This document shows, piece after piece, positions 41,580-53,287 of a stretch of 64,000 bases of DNA; within the stretch, counting starts at the first letter, position 1, and the number at the start of each line of letters is the position of its first letter. The position numbers were made by a program, and so were the translations under genes. This DNA is from Ascaris suum (Eukaryota; Nematoda; Chromadorea; Rhabditida; Ascarididae). The DNA lies in assembly GCA_013433145.1 (NCBI GenBank), contig CM024171.1, positions 930,001 to 994,000 of the forward strand. The letters run 5' to 3'. The notes under the pieces were generated by a model. That model was not told the origin of the DNA, made no database searches, and worked only from the letters and a program-made list of their open reading frames with translations.

Positions 41580-44500
41580 CTATGTAACAACACCCCCAAC
41601 GATATATGTTAGTGATGCATCATCTTGTTCGATCGAGAAAATAGCCATCTTTCCTGGGACAATGCCTGCAAATAGTATAATTAACGTGTTTAATGTATTT
41701 CAAATATAACATACTCATACACAAAATGCTTTATATAAAAGTAAACACAAAGAATATTTTATAATTAAATACTTATAATCTATAAATATAAATACCTCGA
41801 AATCTTAGCCCACACATGGCTTCCAAAAAAAAAGATAAGGGAAAGAGATCCACTCAATGAAAGAGCGACGAGAGCATTTGAGTACAAATAATGAGATTTA
41901 TTTATATCTACAGGTAAATAAGATCATTCTCTTTGTTCTCCTAAGGTAAGAATTCCTCGAAACATCTCAAAAAAAACTCCCCCACAATATTAAAATAATC
42001 ATCAAATTTCAAATAATAAATCGAAAACTGACGCAGTAATATCCTCGAGATGGTGAAGTTGGGAAGTAAACTGCGCATTAATGCATGCACCGATCGAATG
42101 TCGACACAAATTTCATAGAATGTACTCGCATTCCCTTCATCACCACCATCTACAACTTCTCAAATATAAGCAATAGAACAATCATCGACAACGACCTAAT
42201 ATTTACTTAACATGCCTATTCTCCGCTTCAATCACAATACTGCCAAGGTCACCGTATATGTAATGCTGTCAGGAAATCCCTGGACTAAAGCCGCTGCCAG
42301 AAATGAAACACTATACTACAGGGCGCTGTCAGATGGTACTATGAAATCGCCTTTTGAATGGATGTACTAAGCCTCGTTGTGCTAAGACAGTATGCGACCG
42401 CAGAGTACTTGCATTTCTACGAAACTTTTCGTCACTTCCTGCCTCTCGACGATTCAACCACATGACGAGCAATAATTTTCCGTCCGAAAAACCACGGCTG
42501 TCGCTCCCTCTCCACCTCGTTCTCATGGCTTTGCCATCTACGACTGCCTCACTGCGGTCTTCTTTCGGACGGAAATGACTATCAAACGATACGACAGGAT
42601 ATGACCAGACTTGGAGAATCAGAAAGGGACATGAACTGTGCTAAAACGGACGAAAAAGGAGCGCTTCCAGAAAACGTTTCAATAACGAAAAATCACCGCT
42701 GATACATTGCATCGACTCTCAAATGGACTGACGTGTTAATGGTCTAAAAGACAGAATTAACGTCATCCGTATAGCTCCACTTTGGTATTTTATGCACGCG
42801 CAACTTTCATCCTTTAAATAGTAATATACTTAAGCAACATCAAAAATGATTCTAAAAACATTGCCGCCTTTCATATGATCCCTTAACATGCTGCCTCACA
42901 AGATTAGGACCGATTATTCCAAAGTTACAATGCAAGAAAACCTAATAAATGAAGGATTTCTTCCACCTGAATTCCATCGATACGCTCTATGCTTGATGCA
43001 AATAAATGCAAATAGCTCATAAGTTACAAATAAATGCAAATACACTCCAAAGTTACAATGCAAATAAATGAAGGCAATCGGCGTTGAGATGGCGTTTTAA
43101 TAAGCTCATAATAGCGTTCCTCCCCATTTTTTATGGATATACCTATTATTATCCGATGTTGCTCATTATGGATGCATGCTCGATGAACTTAGGACATTAT
43201 GAATATTTATGGATATTGCTAGAAATGTTGCTCAAATCCACCTATCCGCTAATCAAAATGAAATCAAGTTACGCTCTGTACGTAAGAAATATCTGTGCAC
43301 ACTCTTCAAGATGAAAGCAGATAGCCATATGACTTAAAACAACCATCAAAACAGAATTAAACTGCCTAGAATTCACATTTTCAATAATTTTCCCGAATCA
43401 CCTTTCCTCAAAAAAGTAAAAATTAAATAAAAATGATTCAAGCATTTCGTGAAATAAATAAATAAATAACCTCTATCATCAAGTCTAACGCATGTCAAAT
43501 CGGATAAATAGATACCAATTTGTACAGCATCCATATCACCATTCAAATGTAATTCACCACGTTGATTTGCTCGTATTGTCTTTAAAATAAAACAAATACT
43601 CAACGATAAATAACTAATCCGAAGAAAAAAAAAAAGAATTTAAAACTTATCTCAACGTTTCATTTTCTTTCACATCAAATTTCATAGCATAAATGATTCC
43701 TTTTATGACATCTTCAAATAATTTCCTTAACGCAAAACCATTTCAAAAACGAAAGAATTCACACACGCAATCCTCCGATCAAACCATAATCAAATCATAA
43801 AGAGATGTGCTAAAGAGACATAAAGAGATTTTATGTTTTCCGCTTTGAATTTCTATTTTTCTCCAATCTATACGTTAGCCATCGATCGCCTACGCATGCT
43901 TTTTCTCTACCGTTTATTGCCTCTTTATGATCGTACTTATATTCCCACATATATTTACCTATACCTATATTTACCTACGTTTTCCCTATATGGGACGTTG
44001 AATAAATAAATACGTTAACTGATTAATTAAAAAGAACGACTAAGCACCTTGAATTCGACGCAAAAGAAACCTGAAATAACCTGAGACAAACCTCGAATGA
44101 ACTTAAATAAATACAAAAAACACCTGAAATGAATTCTCAAAAAATAACCTGAACGGCAATCACAACAATTTGATAACTTCTCATTCGAACAACAGGCATT
44201 AAACTGATATGGCTTCCCTCTAATGAGCTCATCAATCAAAGACCATGAAAAAATTTCACAAAACAAGAAAGCCAACGAACTTACTCTCAATGGAACGACT
44301 AAAAAAAAAACAAAATAAGCTCAGTAAGATCGACCACTAAATCTCCATTCTCCGAAACAAAAAAAACCTCTTGAAAGTTCCAAAAAAAAAAATGCAAATT
44401 AAAAAAAAAATAAACTTACGAGAAATTTCATTCCCATATTTTTGATAGAAGAAATCAAACTTCGAATAGTACCAAGAGGTGGCAAATAAATCGCTACCTA

Positions 44501-46017
44501 AAATGAATTTGGCAAGTTTCCAAATTTGCAAATATTCAAAAAAAATCTTTAAAATCATCACACCACTAAAATAAATACTTGAAAATTTCATCAATTTTTT
44601 TAAAATTTTTGAATTAACAATAAAATACCTTGACGTTATCGATCGCTGGCATAGCATAGTGTTTCCATTGTCGAGTGGGAATTAAATCGATTGGCATTTC
44701 ATGTACAATTGCACATGTCTTCTGTTCCACTTTTATATGTGGGATATTGCCAATTTTCGTTAATCGCATTTTTGTTGCTTGTTCCTTCGCGTTTATGCTC
44801 CTTAACGAAAAAAAGGGACGAACCATGCAATTCCCGAAGAAAAATTCCCAAAATGGGAAAGTAGATTGTTTATTCCCAAAATGGGAAACTAATTTATTTT
44901 CCGGTTGAACACTCCCTTCGATCTCGTATTTTTTCCAGCCTATCGAGTGACTCTTCAAGCAGCTAGTTGTATCAAAGATGGGTAGTACTAATACCGCTGA
45001 TATTAACTTGGGTACCGCTGACACACTAATAATCATCGAATTACCAATAGGTATTTGATCAGTTCCGCTTTCTTCAACTCAATGCTCAAGAGAAAAGCTA
45101 AACGTTGTCCAATTGGATCAAAAATCAAAAAATTGAGACAGCTGAAATCGAACCTATACAGATAGTCCTTATCGAGTTCCATATAAATTTCGTTGAATTC
45201 CTCAGAAACTCCGGCCATCGTGAACGTCGAGAAAAATTCTCTCTAAATAAAAAAAACATGAAAAATTCCCCGCGGAAAAATTTATGAAAAAAATTTAACC
45301 CAAAAAATTCCCCGCGGGAAAATTTATGAAAAAATTTAACCCAAAAAATTCCCCGCGGGAAAATTTATGAAAAAAATTTAATCTGGAAAATTCATCATTT
45401 TAAAAAATTTAGGCAAAGAATTTAATCTCTATTCCACTGAAAAAATTTATCAATAAGCTAAACACCTTCGTCAAAATTCCTTATCAATGATCATGAACCG
45501 ATCAACTAAATGAACTTTTTTCAATGAACTCCAAACGTAAATTAAGGAGACATCCATTATCTATATAAGCAATGCAAATAAAGAAGAAATATCAAACGGC
45601 CAGCGAAGTGACCCCCGAAATATCAAAAGGCTATCGAAGTGACCCCTGAAAATCAAAAGGCTATCGAAGCGACCGACCCCTCCCCCACCTTTCCACCTCC
45701 TCCCCTCCCATCCATTTCAAGGGACGATTACAAGAGTAAGATAACTGATAAGCGACAACAAAAAAAAGCTCACCACAACAAGTGAAATTTGCATAAAAAT
45801 TCCATTCGATCGAATAAAATCCGCATTTACAAATATCATCGCATCGTTTGTGATACGAAGCGTTACACGTTCCTTGCATAGACGTGATACTATTTCCGCT
45901 ATTTCTTTAAATAAAAACTTTCCTTTAATTCATCAAAAAAATCGAAAACTATGCAAAACGAGAAAAAAAATCCTTCAACTCAACTCAACAAAAACAAAAA
46001 ATAAATCCATTAGACAC

Positions 46018-46099
<82 letters not shown>

Positions 46100-46599
46100 A
46101 ATTAGTCATCTTGAATATGACCCTATAGAAGAGTATATTTGAAGTAGGTGGTCTATTAATAATAGTGCAATAATTTTGGAAAAAAATAACACTCAAAAAA
46201 GGCTTCTTTTCATAATCGAAAACATTTTTTACTACCACTACAATCAAACCTCTTTACCTTCAATAAACCATTAATAAATCTTTCGCTCCAATAATCTTTA
46301 TCTTCAAACACTTACAACTTCATAACCACTGTGTTTATAACTACGAAAAATACACACCTACCAGTAAGCCTCAATTACCGGTTGGTGCTTCCATACTACG
46401 AATATGGAAGACACAAGGCAAAGATACAAAAAAATAAATGAATGAATAAATAAACAAAATAAATAAATAGGCAAATAAATTAAAAAATAATAAACACAAA
46501 ATGAATTAGCACTTAAAAAAAAAAAAGACAATAAGATCACAACTTACTCGAGAATGTATCAGCGGCTCCTTGGTCGGCAAGAACGGCAAGAAACTTCAT
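41580..46599 (-). CDS. hus-1: HUS1, checkpoint clamp (9-1-1) subunit
   Basis: Eight exons, 46599-46548, 45904-45774, 45242-45154, 44800-44629, 44497-44420, 43579-43471, 42149-42033 and 41665-41580, total 834 bases (277 aa). Human HUS1 has 280. Every junction is in phase. Landmarks in order are MKFLAVLADQGAADTFSKIA, RVTLRITNDAMIFV, FTMAGVSEEFNEIYMELD, MRLTKIGNIPHIKVE, MPIDLIPTRQW, VAIYLPPLGTIRSLISSIKN, RGELHLNGDMDAVQIG, EICVDIRSVHALMRSLLP and the terminal GKMAIFSIEQDDASLTYIVG. These match the two PCNA-like domains. Known role: with RAD9 and RAD1 it loads at damaged DNA and activates ATR signalling. The ATG directly follows a TTATAG acceptor, so the initiator may be the first bases after a spliced leader. 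The donor of exon 7 (C/GTCAGT) is unusual but needed for phase. Intron 6 carries an inverted-repeat element. Confidence 0.96.
42477..42575. repeat. Short element with 13-bp inverted ends, in HUS1 intron 6
   Basis: TTTCCGTCCGAAA at 42477-42489 is mirrored exactly by TTTCGGACGGAAA at 42563-42575, in a GC-richer island (about 42230-42670). The ends could pair as a hairpin with a loop of about 73 bases, or be short terminal inverted repeats. No second copy was noticed in the window. Confidence 0.6.
45256..45387 (-). repeat. Tandem repeat, about 42-bp unit, three copies
   Basis: The unit contains CCCCGCGG (at 45268, 45310 and 45351) in an AT-rich background. It lies in HUS1 intron 2, ending about 14 bases from the exon 3 acceptor. 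A second local tandem repeat of about 31 bp (GGCTATCGAAGTGACCCC) sits in the same intron at about 45597-45680. Confidence 0.85.
46020..46096. repeat. (TA)n microsatellite, HUS1 intron 1
   Basis: About 77 bases of alternating TA. ORFs through it are artefacts. Confidence 0.96.
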
Positions 46600-48317
46600 C
46601 TATAATGATGGACGAATATTTACTCAACACAATTCACCGTTACATTACAACTTCATATGACGTCACGTCTCTCGCAATGAACAAATAAATTGCAAAACGC
46701 AAATAAAATGAGTTAGCTTGCATAAAAATGACAACCAACAATTTCATTTATAAATTATGACGTCATACACTTTATCCTATTATCGATACTATTGACAGCC
46801 GCTAATTTTTCCTGCTAAATCGACATTGCTGACAACCATTTTTCTTTTTTTTTTTTAATGCAAAAGTTAGCAAAGCTGTTCGAATGACGCAAATTTGTGC
46901 AGTTCGACAATCGTTATTTCAATCTAGCTAACTAAATTAAGCAGTAATACTCTCTTAAAGTTAAATTCCTTTGAATTTTAAATTAGCTTTTTTCTTTAAA
47001 TCTTACCTCATGCTAAGAAGTACGAGGTATGACCATCAAATCTTATGCATCATGATCGGAAAATCGAAAAATTGGAATTACGTTTGTTGGCGGTACTAAA
47101 ATCAAAAGCAACGGTACATCAATAAAGGTTGCTTCAACACTTCCACGTTAATAAAAAGGTAAATTTTTAACCAACAAAATCGGGCTCAAACCATTTATCC
47201 CACCGATACGTAACCAATTTTTACGGATACTAGAAGAGGGTTTCCTACTGAAAAATCAATCGACATATTAGAAAATCAACAATAAATAAATAAATAAATA
47301 AATATTCCAAAGTGAAGAAATTAAAGCGCTATAAATATCTACAACAAATAAATGACAACTAGATAATAATAATAATAAACAACGAGTAATATGCCAATAA
47401 ACAACATAAAACAAAAGCACATCAATGGACGCATTCCCGAATCGGGAAAACGCATCAGTTATCAGCTCACAATATCATCTATCGACTCCACACCGCCTTC
47501 CTGAAATAAATTATACAACAATTATGGCGATCCGGATTCCGTATTTATTCATTTGAAACTGTGTAAAGACCGTCAAGATCGACGATCACAGATGTAAATA
47601 ATCAATGAAGAGATTAAATGAAAGCAAATTAAAAATACGAAATAAACACAAAACGCTAAATACTGAAGCAACAACGTCGTCGAATTACAAAGCATGTCGA
47701 TCGGGTTAATTGCTCTCATTTAAATTTCTTGAAATTTTCCGCTAATATACGTCGATGTTATTGACAGTTTCACATATAAATCATTAATTTTCATATATAG
47801 CTAAGCAATCGCCTTTTTTGTCTAACTCAGCGAATTTGAAATTGGCCACTGAAGAGATAGCTTCAAACCGAACAATGAAGGCTCACAAAAAACCTAACAA
47901 ACAAATAAGGGAGCCAATTTTTGTTCATAGTCGCCTAAGCGTTAGCAACAAGCTTCGCTTGGCACATACCCTGTAGGCTTTGGATTGTCAAAAAATTCGA
48001 TCAACTTTTGAACCAACTGATAAGTAAACAACGAAAATACAAATAACTTGAAAGACCGATAAAATAAACCTGGGAGGTCGATAAAATAAACTTGAGGGAT
48101 CAATAAAATAAACTTCAGAGGCCAGTAAAGTAAACTTGAAAGACCCATAAAATAAACTTGAGCGATCGATTAAAGAACTTGAGAGATGCATTATCAGTTT
48201 GAGATGCATAAACTGATATTTCAGCCAAAATTATAGCACTAACCTTTACAAATGTCGTACAACGTTCGTAACATTGTGCACAACAAAAAAAAAGCTTTAA
48301 CTATCTAAAGTTAGGCA
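46600..48317. other. Intergenic between the RAD51 paralogue and HUS1
   Basis: No convincing gene. On the - strand a short open segment at 48026-47970 (LVQKLIEFFDNPKPTG) follows a TTATCAG acceptor, but nothing links it to a start or to neighbours. A 22-bp minisatellite (48044-48190) and short (AAAT)n runs are present. Confidence 0.45.
48044..48190. repeat. Minisatellite, 22-bp unit, six to seven copies
   Basis: Units resemble AAACTTGAGAGATCGATAAA plus two bases and vary at several positions. The - strand ORFs over it, with repeated FILLIP-type sequence, are caused by the repeat. Confidence 0.85.
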
Positions 48318-51188
48318 TTAATAAAAACTCAAAAAAGGCGAAGCAGGTAAACATACAGTGATTATATAAGGCACAGCACCAATAGCTGAGAAAGGTGATT
48401 TCATCAGATACGCAGTTCTATATGAGGCAACTCCTTCCGCAGGACACATCCAAAGGCGTGATGTAGGTCGATGTGACCTGAAAAAAAAAAGAAAGAAAGA
48501 AAAAGATAAGCGGATCTTAACAGATGACTTCTTAAATATGAAGCAAAATATTTGATTTCTCGTTCAGGTGCGCTGATATCAATAGCCATCGATACTTTCT
48601 ACCTATGCGTACCTTGCCTACCTTTCCGATTTACCTAACCAATAATGCAAACAAATATACGTTCATTACTTTCTGGAAAAATGAATGAATCTTTCAGCAC
48701 AATTCGGTTTTACATCTATACTGTTTCAATTAAAAGCTTCTATTATGACAATTAATGAACTTCTATGATAATCCAACTCCCCCAAAAAAAAAAGAATTTC
48801 AAAAAATCTACCAAGAAGTCCCAAGTGCCGATGCCAAATAGCCAGATTCACTATCCTCGTCATTTCGGAATCGGAACGCCACGTGATTTACAACAATCAC
48901 CTAAATATGGCAGACATAAGTTTTCTCATAACATTCAACGTTTAAATCCTAAGCAAAAACTACAAAAAAAAAGGTTCTTCTGAACTTTGGGCAATTATGT
49001 TCAACAAAATATATCACAGATAAAAACGATATAAATATAGAAGAACATAGAGCCTCAAAACTATGAAAATAAAGAAGAAAATAATCTATATTCGAAAAAA
49101 AAAAACGAACGAAAATATAGGTCTCATTTTTAAGTAGTTGGCATGAGATAAACAATATGCTAATTTGAGAGGCAATCAACGGATCAAGCCCTAGTAGCGA
49201 AAAACTGTGGTTTCATTCTTTCAAAGCATCAAACAAAGAAATGCTCGATTCGACACCAACATCTCTATTGGTCTCTATTGGGAGTCCACATAATAAAGAA
49301 GATCGTAATATGGTAATAAGAAAAATTTAACCTACCAAGAACCACGTCCATAAGTTTCATCAATTGAGTTCCCAACATCAGATCGGGAAGTCAATAAATA
49401 AAGCTTAAATTTCTATTTCACTTGCAAAAGTCAGTGTCTAAAAAAAGAGATGAGAACGAAACAAACCACACAACGACACGAGACAGCCAGCGATGAAAGA
49501 AGACATGAAAAATCCATAATCATATGACGCATATGATCAATTTCACCACGAAGTGGCATTGCCACACTATCAACGATAATTAAACCAATCTGCAATATTA
49601 ATAGTGCATAATCTTTTTGATGAATATAATGAAAAAAAAAACTTAATTTAATATTCAAGCAATTTTATCTCAATTATTAAAATACCTATTTTATGAAATA
49701 AGAGAGGAACGAAACAAAAAATTATACGCGCTTCATCAAGTAAAGAGAATTGATAACCCGCAAGATGAGATGAAAGAATCGTTCTCGTCAACGATCTTCA
49801 CCTCTTTACAGTGCTTCTTCAATCTCTAAGGTAAGGGGATATACCGTCCAATAATGGAGTAAATATTTCAAACGGAAACAGAAATCCCACCTTGGGATTT
49901 TGTGAGATAAGAGTATCAAGACGATGAAGAGTACTCGTTAATTGCACCGCATCATGGCATCTGCAGTGATGAATACGCTGAAGACACGAAGCCACATATT
50001 CAGAAGGTAAACACCTCATTGCAATATCGCATATACGCTTCGTGGAGAAACCACCTTCTGTATCCACATAGACGCATTCGTTTCGTCTTTTATGTTTCTG
50101 CACATTCACCGCCAATTGCATACTTCAATAGGAAATTCTATCAGTTTTTTTTTCCATTTAAATCATCGAACTAATAATGTCGTACAAAGAGGTCCTATAT
50201 TTGTAAATGATGTTATGGAGATGCCCAGTGAGAACAATGGGTACCAATGTGGGAAGTAGGTTTCAGGTTGAAGAGGAGGATAACCGGACAGGTAAACTGA
50301 CTCCACAACTCTCGAAGGAAATGCTCGAGGTGGTCCTTCGGCAAGAGTAACAGGTAGCTTTTCCTAAAACACCTGTCGCAAAAAAAAATCCAATATCCCC
50401 TGAGATATTCCAATCCACAACGGCACTGATTAAAAATTTCTTTCCTTGAGGCATTGAAATAATAACTGGTCAGCGGCACTAAATATTGCTGGGATATACA
50501 CTTAAAAGAGGGCAATAAAATCCCGTGTAGTCAAACATTAGTGAAGAAAAGATGGAAAACAATTCAATGAGACGGGACCACCTAATTTAGCCGCCACAAG
50601 AAAAGAATTTTCTCAATTCCAAATAAAACTGAAAAATAAGAACTTAATAAAATTTAATCGCCAATTTTTTAACTTCCAATAAACTTCAACGATATCTTTT
50701 TCATACAGAGGTATCGATTCAACTATCTCCGAAAAAAAAACCCCCCCTCTCTTTCCCGCACAAATTCCAAGCATTCTAATAATAACCCCCCCCCCCCCCC
50801 CCCCGCTCTCAATAAAGCACCTAAAAACTCATGTTATCGCTTTTTATCTCTCTTATTTTATAGGAAATTGTAATCTATCGAAACTATAAATTACATATAG
50901 CTGAAAATCAAGTCGGAACAACCAGGTAAGCAGTTAATCATAATTAACCTATGTGGGATCACAAATTGAGAACAAAAAAAGAACCACAAACCATAGTTGT
51001 GATTTGCCTGCGGATGAGAGTCCGACTATTTCGAGAAAAGTACCAGCGGTGATTCCACCTCCCAAAAGAGTGTCCAATTGAATGACACCTGTTGAGAGGA
51101 TTTCCTCTTCATTCTCCTTTTCAAGCAGCACGTCGCCGGTGATGAATTCAAAGCGATTGCTCATTGTGTTCAAAATATTTTCCGTCAT
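48318..51188 (-). CDS. RAD51 paralogue (RAD51C / RFS-1 like)
   Basis: Five exons, 51188-50992, 50122-49891, 49589-49467, 49403-49336 and 48477-48318, give about 259 residues. The acceptor of exon 4 is chosen by phase and is the weakest point. The Walker A motif is GLSSAGKSQL, followed across an intron by CMQLAVNVQKHKRR and CVYVDTEGGFSTKRICDIA. Walker B is IGLIIVDSVAMPLRGEID. The C-terminal YGRGSWSHRPTSRLWM and AYLMKSPFSAIGAVPYIIT follow the RAD51C-type ending. The N-terminus is short: only about 35 residues precede GVIQLDTLLGGG. So the helix-hairpin-helix domain of vertebrate RAD51C is missing, as in C. elegans RFS-1 (about 245 aa). Expected role: remodelling RAD51 filaments at stalled forks and in recombination. 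RAD51D or XRCC2 are alternatives. A GCTTTAG acceptor lies 18 bases before the ATG. Confidence 0.88.
50786..50804 (-). repeat. Poly-G (sense) tract, RAD51-paralogue intron 1
   Basis: Nineteen Cs on the + strand, about 180 bases after the 5' splice site in the sense direction. Confidence 0.95.
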
Positions 51189-51206
51189 TCCGTTTTCTGG
51201 ATGTTT

Positions 51207-53287
51207 CTAAAGCAAAGAAGCAATGAGCATTTCCGGTACAACCAGAACTTGACGTTCGGATAAGTCGCCACCTTAGAGCGAACTTCATCTCTTTTCTTTG
51301 CAAACATTTTTCAAATTTTAGAATACTGCAACAAACAGAACCTACTACAACAATACTCTTGAATGGCGAACACACCGGCAAAAATATTGGATAGCCGACC
51401 TCAAATCATCAGTAATTAAGCGTACTTTGTTCTATTCACCTTTTCCATCATCCATTCTCGACTAATGCGCTTAGAGTGGAGTCCTTTACCTTGCGGGGTT
51501 GCGCCGTCCCCTAAACGACTGTGAATCAGTCTCTTTCAGTGGACACCCACCTACAGCAAAAGCTAAGCCTCCCCTTCTTTATGCAACCTCACCGAAAGGC
51601 GGAAATTCGTCACCCTGCGAGCCAAATCCTCCACTCTAGATCGAGTCCCTTGTTGCTCACAAGGTGAGCGTGTCTGCTGCACAGCTAACGACAGCGTCAA
51701 TGCACTTAGATGCCAATTGAAATATTTTGGAATAAGCGACGCTCTTTTTTGAAGTAAGACAAACATCCCCACTTCAATGGAAATGAACCTGCAATCGGAT
51801 AATAAATACTGGCCGGTATTTTTTAGGCCAACAAATGGTTTACAAAGCGATTACCTGGTGGAACTCGACCTCAGGTAACCGCTTCGTAAATAATACATAG
51901 CTGAGGGAATTTTTTGCCTAGAAAAATCCTTCATCGATAACGAAGAAAAGCTGGATGCTGTAGGTAACACCAAATAAAAGCCAATAAACACATAAATATG
52001 GCAACATCATGTTGCGCCCTCCCACATTATAATTTAAGTCAATAAATTTTGCAATGAAACGAAACTGTCGCACCATATGTGCCGTTCATAAATCTCAGTA
52101 CCTATACCATCCATAACTTCCGGTCATACCGGACAGGGTTAATTAGAGTTGAGATTATACCGCTCGACTTCGAAACAGACATATTATTCGAGACAAAAAT
52201 GGGTAGAAGCAAATGTTTCGCATCTGCGAACATGTTCTTAAATCACATCTTAATAACTTTATATTTCTCTAAAATATTGCTCCTATACTTCCCACTCCTT
52301 TAGCTCACTTATTCTACATTCTCGCCTCTCGCATTCTATTCCACTTAATGAGACTTTAAAATCCCATCGTAATTACGTCGAAACAAAAGGTATACCTGTG
52401 AATACCTGTGAATCTTTACTTCCTCGTTCCTCAGATATTCTCGCATTGCAATTTTGCCAATAATTTTACGAAATCTTGAGTGGAAAATTCTTCATCATTC
52501 AACTGCATAACTCCTACCTGTTATATCACTTTCTCATAGAATCTTAAATGGTGCCATTAGCAATTCCATTGCCTACAAATGAGTTCCCCTTCATTTTCAA
52601 GGAGAAATCCTTGACTCAATTCAACTATCAACAAAACAAGCTCAACAATAATGATGCCGCATGAACGTCAAATTGTTTTTCAACATCAATAGTCAACACA
52701 ATGAAAAATATTTATTTACTGATGAAAATCAACTCCACAAAAGACTTTTAAACGGAACAAATCAACCATATCGATCCGAGTAAATCGCCTTCAAATAATA
52801 CACAAAAACATGAACGCTAACCAAAACAAAAATCACGCCTCATTCGATACGAATATAAATTTCCGTATTCAAATGCTCTCATATCGAAGAGTGAATATAA
52901 CAATGAACCCACAACAAGCATGTGACATCCGATCGAACCTTTCCAAGAATTTATCTCTGAATTAAAAATTATTTATGCAAATTTACCTCGAAATCATACG
53001 GCCTAGAGTTAATTATCGATTGTTTTTCGAATATTATTTTATGGTCAATAGAAGTTGAAACTTTCACAGCACATATGACGAATGGAAAAATCAACCAAGA
53101 CATAAGTGGTAAATAATAACTGACAAAACACCAAAAAGTGGAGCATAATAAGGTGGGCATCCAACCTGAAATTTGATCAACAGAGAATAATACGAACGAC
53201 AGAGATTTTATTGAGACCACAAATATTAAGAACGGAGAGAAAGTGATAGCAACATACAAGAACAAATAAACAACAATGCATACAGCA
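51207..53287. other. Intergenic between SmB and the RAD51 paralogue
   Basis: No gene is recognised. A GC-richer block at about 51440-51780 has, in reverse complement, GTGAGGTTGCATAAAG and GGGAGGCTTAG stretches that recall the dispersed repeat family, so it may be a fifth, strongly diverged copy. The rest is AT-rich. Confidence 0.45.

Noticed and set aside
42354..42578. Open frames on both strands inside HUS1 intron 6
   Set aside because: Both follow from the GC-rich composition of the inverted-repeat island. Neither gives a recognisable protein, and HUS1 splices cleanly around them.
47970..48290. Short - strand open segments (CAQCYERCTTFVK and LVQKLIEFFDNPKPTG), considered as exons between the RAD51 paralogue and HUS1
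   Set aside because: They can be joined in phase but have no start, no stop exon and no family match, and the area includes a minisatellite.
50213..50515. A 100-codon - strand ORF between exons 1 and 2 of the RAD51 paralogue
   Set aside because: The exon 1 to exon 2 join (GKSQL/CMQLAVNV) is an exact family match in phase, so this ORF is intron sequence.
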